Source: Zerene cesonia (taxonomy: Eukaryota > Arthropoda > Insecta > Lepidoptera > Pieridae). Taken from it: a stretch of 64,000 bases of DNA. The notes under the pieces are model-generated. The model ran no database searches. It saw nothing but the letters and a program-made list of their open reading frames with translations, and was not told where the DNA came from. Positions within the stretch are counted from its first letter, which is position 1; each line of letters begins with the position of its first letter. Of the stretch, positions 59,505 through 64,000 are shown piece after piece. The stretch is from the NCBI RefSeq assembly GCF_012273895.1, contig NC_052105.1, positions 5,990,716 through 6,054,715 of the forward strand, written 5' to 3'. Both the position numbers and the translations under genes were made by a program.

Positions 59505-59755
59505 CTAGTACAATACAAATTGTGAATACTTGAGGTTTGGAGTTTAAAATTTTAAATATAATCTAGTACAGCTTTATATTATCTTTATATTATCTGTGAT
59601 TTAATTCACTGAGGAGCCTTTATTACACTGTTGGCCGATAAATTATAGATAGATGGCTCTGGTATAAAAACGCATTCAAAATCAATTGTAAACATAGCCA
59701 GCAAGCATTTAGGGTAGAAAAATCACCACCTATTTAGAGGAAATGTTAAACTTAC

Positions 59756-59900
59756 CAGTACATTTATTAACCGGCAGGAAATTCTTCATCTTCTTTAACA
59801 TTTTTCCTTTTCTCTTGTAGAACTTCGCACGTCTCTCCGAGCCAAACTTTATAGCTAATTCAAAATGATTTAAACGTCTTCTTAAATTTCTATTCGACAT
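59756..59900 (-). CDS. Unrecognised basic protein, candidate first exon
   Basis: 48 codons plus one base beginning MSNRNLRRRLNHFELAIKFG, then a Lys/Arg-rich helix (RRAKFYKRKGKMLKKMKNF), ending at an excellent donor ACTG|GTAAGT. About 30% of residues are Lys or Arg, as in nuclear or nucleic-acid-binding proteins. An in-frame ATG ten codons upstream (MCKIWERII) is an alternative start. TATA-like AAATAAATAAAT lies upstream near 59975. The family is not recognised. Confidence 0.45.
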
Positions 59901-60482
59901 TATTATCCGCTCCCATATTTTGCACACTCGACTTGCTATGCGAAGCGCTGCATCGCTTAAATATCTGGAGAGATTTATTTATTTAGTCTGTGGGAATTTT
60001 ATTTTTTTTTTTTGTATCTATTGTGAAAGTCGTTGCGTAATGCGTCATTGTGTAAAACGATATTATTTTTTTATTTGAATTAAAAAATATATTATTGAGA
60101 TAAACTTTCTCCATCCATTTTTTGAACTGAATTCAGAGAAATTAGTTGGATTTCAATTCGACTATGCGAACCGATATTTTTCTAAATAAATGTGTTTTTT
60201 TTAAGGCAGTGTCTCTCATGTAGTCCCATTTAAATTTGAACTAAGAGTTCAAAGGCAGCTTAGCATTTTATTAAAAATAAATATTAGTTTTCAGCCTGGC
60301 CCTTGTTTTCGATCGATGCGAGGCAAATTTAAGATACCCAAGCACGATACAAGTTTTTTAATGAAGATATATTCAAATCAAATCAAATTATGCCCTGGTA
60401 TATACTTAGTCTGGCGATAAATACTGTTACACTTAATTATAAAAAAATATTACATTTGAATTTCGAATCTGTCATTTTTATA

Positions 60483-61482
60483 NNNNNNNNNNNNNNNNNN
60501 NNNNNNNNNNNNNNNNNNNNNNNNNNNNNNNNNNNNNNNNNNNNNNNNNNNNNNNNNNNNNNNNNNNNNNNNNNNNNNNNNNNNNNNNNNNNNNNNNNNN
60601 NNNNNNNNNNNNNNNNNNNNNNNNNNNNNNNNNNNNNNNNNNNNNNNNNNNNNNNNNNNNNNNNNNNNNNNNNNNNNNNNNNNNNNNNNNNNNNNNNNNN
60701 NNNNNNNNNNNNNNNNNNNNNNNNNNNNNNNNNNNNNNNNNNNNNNNNNNNNNNNNNNNNNNNNNNNNNNNNNNNNNNNNNNNNNNNNNNNNNNNNNNNN
60801 NNNNNNNNNNNNNNNNNNNNNNNNNNNNNNNNNNNNNNNNNNNNNNNNNNNNNNNNNNNNNNNNNNNNNNNNNNNNNNNNNNNNNNNNNNNNNNNNNNNN
60901 NNNNNNNNNNNNNNNNNNNNNNNNNNNNNNNNNNNNNNNNNNNNNNNNNNNNNNNNNNNNNNNNNNNNNNNNNNNNNNNNNNNNNNNNNNNNNNNNNNNN
61001 NNNNNNNNNNNNNNNNNNNNNNNNNNNNNNNNNNNNNNNNNNNNNNNNNNNNNNNNNNNNNNNNNNNNNNNNNNNNNNNNNNNNNNNNNNNNNNNNNNNN
61101 NNNNNNNNNNNNNNNNNNNNNNNNNNNNNNNNNNNNNNNNNNNNNNNNNNNNNNNNNNNNNNNNNNNNNNNNNNNNNNNNNNNNNNNNNNNNNNNNNNNN
61201 NNNNNNNNNNNNNNNNNNNNNNNNNNNNNNNNNNNNNNNNNNNNNNNNNNNNNNNNNNNNNNNNNNNNNNNNNNNNNNNNNNNNNNNNNNNNNNNNNNNN
61301 NNNNNNNNNNNNNNNNNNNNNNNNNNNNNNNNNNNNNNNNNNNNNNNNNNNNNNNNNNNNNNNNNNNNNNNNNNNNNNNNNNNNNNNNNNNNNNNNNNNN
61401 NNNNNNNNNNNNNNNNNNNNNNNNNNNNNNNNNNNNNNNNNNNNNNNNNNNNNNNNNNNNNNNNNNNNNNNNNNNNNNNNNN
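60483..61482. other. Assembly gap, 1,000 N
   Basis: Exactly 1,000 N, again a placeholder length. Flanks are AT-rich with no recognised gene. Confidence 0.98.
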
Positions 61483-62090
61483 AGTAATAAATGTTATTTG
61501 CAGTTAACAATTTTCTTTTTTCTTTATTACAATATTTATGGCAAGACTAGGTATATTTGTTTTTTTTCTAACCTATGAGAGTTTTATCATAGACAATGAA
61601 GAATTTTAAACGTCAAATCAATAGCGACATTCAAATAAATTGAACACATTACCGCGGCAACCAAAAATACGCGTTTGAATTTAGAATTACATATTTTCAT
61701 ATACATTTACATAAACACAAAAGAGCACATCCGTTGGTTCCACGTCACGTTTCCATTCAACGAAAAACCATTTTGCGGCGGTAAATAAACGATGCGATCA
61801 TCCATCTTGATTTATACGTCTTGTATCGCGTGGAAAACTGAAAAATTGGGAGACAAATCTACGAAGGTGCGAGCAATGATCCTATGGAAAGATCTGGAAA
61901 TTTCTTGATGATGATATAGTTCTACTAAGCCTCTAGGAGGGTAGAGGTAATATGGAAGGTTTTCGGTTCCTAGGTGATGAAAGTGTAAAAGGGGGTAGAT
62001 TGTAAATAGGTCAATTACATTATGCTGCATGTAAGATGCATTAGACTACTTCTACTAGTAAATCCGACGCAAAAATGATAGGACAATTGA
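61483..62090. other. No convincing gene right of the second gap
   Basis: A 72-codon minus frame at 61812-62030 (LPYYLYPPRGLVELYHHQEI) is open and protein-like in composition, but there is no family match or splice support. Confidence 0.3.
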
Positions 62091-62096
62091 TGTTCC

Positions 62097-62378
62097 TCTA
62101 TAAATTAAATAGAAGTTAACATTTTTTATGTATGTATGTTTGTACTGTTTTCACACATAAAACTATGAGGACCGATATAGATTGAGTTGCATCTTCACTA
62201 AGTTGCATAAGCTGTAAACGTAACTAGCGTATAGCTTAAATAAATGGGCTATCTAACACTAAAATAATTTTTCAAATCGGACCAGTAGTTCCTGAGATTA
62301 GTGCGTTCAAACAAACTCTTCAGCTTTATAATATTAAGAATAGATATGTACCTCGGGCGAAGCCGCATAGACCGTTAG
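62097..62378 (+). mobile_element. Helitron (ACTGCTGAACCGAT-type family) split by the nested copy
   Basis: Left part 62097-62223 carries TATGTATGTTTGTACTGTTT and a GTTGCATCTTCACTAAGTTG block; the right part 62345-62378 supplies TATGTACCTCGGGCGAAGCC then an ACCGTTAG end. Removing the inner element restores the order seen at 17459-17647. Confidence 0.7.
62224..62344 (-). mobile_element. Helitron, GAAGAG family, nested inside another Helitron
   Basis: A 121-bp element with CTAG at 62224-62227 and its 5' TC at 62343-62344 (minus strand). It sits between an A (62223) and a T (62345) of the host element. Confidence 0.8.
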
Positions 62379-62379
62379 T

Positions 62380-63495
62380 TATTTATACATTTGTTATTTG
62401 TAAATCTCCAAGATGATTAAACTTTTGAATACCAGAAGTATATAGTTGCCCTTATTATAAATATATCAATTAATTTTCTACACAAATATAGCCAGAACAA
62501 TAAACGAACATCCAGAAATTTATAATATTTCGAACTAACACGGGCGAGGAACATTTTTCAATAGAATAAAATATTTTCGTCTCCCTGAATACAAAAGGAA
62601 ACGAAATCCGGTGACCAATTTTATACAAACGTAAGAAAACAGTTTACTCTTTTTTAGAAGTTCTCTGCATTTTGTTGACTTTATATGTGTGAAGGAGATT
62701 CTACAGTGATGCATTATTAAGACATGGTTTAATGGGGGGGGGAGATCCTCACAGATTCTGTTATCATTATGTTTCGCTTAAACATCGTTACAATAGTCAA
62801 TCGAATTGGAAGGAGAAAAAAAAATCTTTATTTATTCTATGAATTATGAACAATATTAAGAGTTGCTAGAACAACCATGTTTATTTATAAATACTAACAA
62901 ATACATGTCACTATACATACAAAGTACAAGAGTACCATTTTGTGATCAGGAGGTACCGATGGGGATAATTAAAATGAATTTAACTTTTTCTTCGGCAAAT
63001 CTCTGAAATCAGAAATGCTTTTTTAATATTTGTACAGACTGACGTTATAATTCTTAACTGACTAAATTTTTTCACTGCACAGTGAACAATAGGTACAAAA
63101 TTATACGCTAAATTGTGCTAAATAAATTGACTTAAACATATAAATTATTTGGTCACGTGTATTACTTGTAGTACAGATAACATATACTACTATACTTGGA
63201 CTCGTAGGTACTTTTCTGAGGTTGAGATGTAGAATATAAATTATATCTGAGATAACAACTAAAATACCGCTATATTCTTATCAATTAGAAGACGATCTGT
63301 ATAATTAAAATATATCACGATATGATAATGATACAAAGGTTTTTATGACGAACTTTCTAATTATATTTTTATGACAACACTAACTTATCAAATGATGAAA
63401 GCGGGGGAGTCGTCTTTGTCCAATTAAAAAGTACTTAATTAAAGTACGTTGGTCTTTGTGATAAAAATATCTAATTTCCCGCCTTGATAATGCTA
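62380..63495. other. Upstream region of the MBF2-like gene
   Basis: AT-rich, with a run of nine G at 62734-62742. No recognised transposon or gene. Confidence 0.45.
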
Positions 63496-63498
63496 CAG

Positions 63499-63510
63499 AT
63501 TATATAGAGC
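63499..63510 (+). promoter_or_regulatory. TATA-like box upstream of the MBF2-like gene
   Basis: ATTATATAGAGC about 90 bp before the ATG, in a spacing that would allow a short 5' leader. It fits a tissue-specific secreted-protein gene. Confidence 0.35.
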
Positions 63511-63594
63511 GCAATTTCTTTTTTTTCAATGGCGTTCCAAATTCGAATATCGATTGACATTTGTCCGTAATAATATTATACGCTACGCGCAATC

Positions 63595-63783
63595 ATGAGG
63601 TGGATGTTCACGTGTTTATTTGTGGCTGTGATAGTGTATGTTGAGTGTAACCATACGTTTATGGGGTCGAATGTATACCGACCTCTTTTGTTCCACCGTA
63701 CCATCCATTATGGCTCGCATATGTTCCGCAAACGCGTGGAGAATTTCACTTTTTCAACACCATCGTATCGCCAAAGTATTCAG
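63595..63783 (+). CDS. Small secreted protein, MBF2/salivary-secreted-peptide-like, first coding exon (partial)
   Basis: 63 codons ending at donor TTCAG|GTATTA in phase 0; the rest lies beyond the window. The N-terminus MRWMFTCLFVAVIVYVECN is a clear signal peptide. The mature start (MGSNVYRPLLFHRTIHYGS then FRKRVENFTF) fits the pattern I recall for insect MBF2-type proteins: Gly, a Leu-Leu/Phe-x-Arg-x-(Val/Ile) strand, then an Arg-rich turn and an aromatic strand ending in an Ile pair at the intron. These are small secreted proteins abundant in Lepidoptera; their molecular role is poorly known. The assignment is from pattern only. Confidence 0.55.
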
Positions 63784-63987
63784 GTATTACATTTATATAA
63801 CAACTTTGAGTATTTATTTTTTTATAAAGATTATACTACAATTCTTCAGATAAGATTAAAAATCGAATGAGATTAAATAATCTCGAATAAAGATGCTGTA
63901 TTAGAAATAAAGTAACCTACATTAAGTAAAGACAGTAACCTACATTATTTCAACGATTTTAGTAACGTCTTATGTTTTATGTTATAC

Positions 63988-64000
63988 TAGCGGCCCGCCC
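63988..64000 (-). mobile_element. Edge of a Helitron running off the window
   Basis: CTAGCGGCCCGCC matches the CTAGCGGTCCGCCCC end of the GAAGAG family. Confidence 0.5.

Noticed and set aside
60390..61510. Long frames spanning the N block at 60483-61482
   Set aside because: Made open only by undetermined bases.
1..64000. CRISPR array, integron or bacterial insertion sequence
   Set aside because: The regularly recurring sequences are dispersed Helitron copies kilobases apart, not spaced direct repeats; all gene structure is eukaryotic.
1..64000. Endogenous viral genes
   Set aside because: No reverse transcriptase, capsid or envelope-like frames were found on either strand.

Overview
The window is nuclear DNA from an insect, almost certainly a moth or butterfly. 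It is AT-rich, genes are sparse and intron-split, and short non-autonomous Helitrons occur throughout. Those Helitrons open with TC, close with a hairpin plus CTAG, and sit between A and T; the commonest family matches the lepidopteran Lep1 Helitron as I know it. tRNA-headed SINEs with an ATGATGATGA tail and an exon resembling the insect MBF2/salivary-secreted-peptide family point the same way. I cannot name the species. No bacterial-type operon, CRISPR array, rRNA or intact tRNA gene was seen.

The one gene I can reconstruct fully lies on the minus strand at 46561-54487. It has eleven coding exons whose phases all agree and encodes a 1,218-residue TP53BP1 (53BP1)-like DNA-damage mediator: acidic, Ser/Pro-rich N-terminus, LC8-type GIQTSD motif, short Arg/Gly patch, tandem Tudor, a segment resembling the ubiquitin-recruitment region, and two C-terminal BRCT repeats. 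At the 3' end of exon 10 a 67-bp unit holding the exon tail and its splice donor is repeated in tandem.

About 1 kb upstream, head-to-head, the plus strand carries the first exon of an F-box protein (55463-55575), which probably continues toward or into the N block at 55915-56914. The right edge carries the first exon of a small secreted MBF2-like protein (63595-63783). A small two-exon minus-strand gene is proposed at 59287-59900, and a last exon of an unrecognised minus-strand gene at 40417-40695 with a poly(A) signal downstream. Several shorter candidate first exons (2443, 17821, 25579, 37704) end at good splice donors but are weak.

Most of 1-40000 holds no convincing gene. It is a mosaic of Helitron families (some nested in one another or in a SINE), SINE copies, two families with LINE-like tails, a 230-bp near-perfect inverted repeat around 21.1-22.2 kb, and short perfect hairpins. 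Two N blocks of exactly 1,000 bases are scaffold gaps. I see no clear evidence of a new multi-gene system; the most informative oddities are the duplicated splice donor, the nested Helitrons and the exons hidden outside long reading frames.
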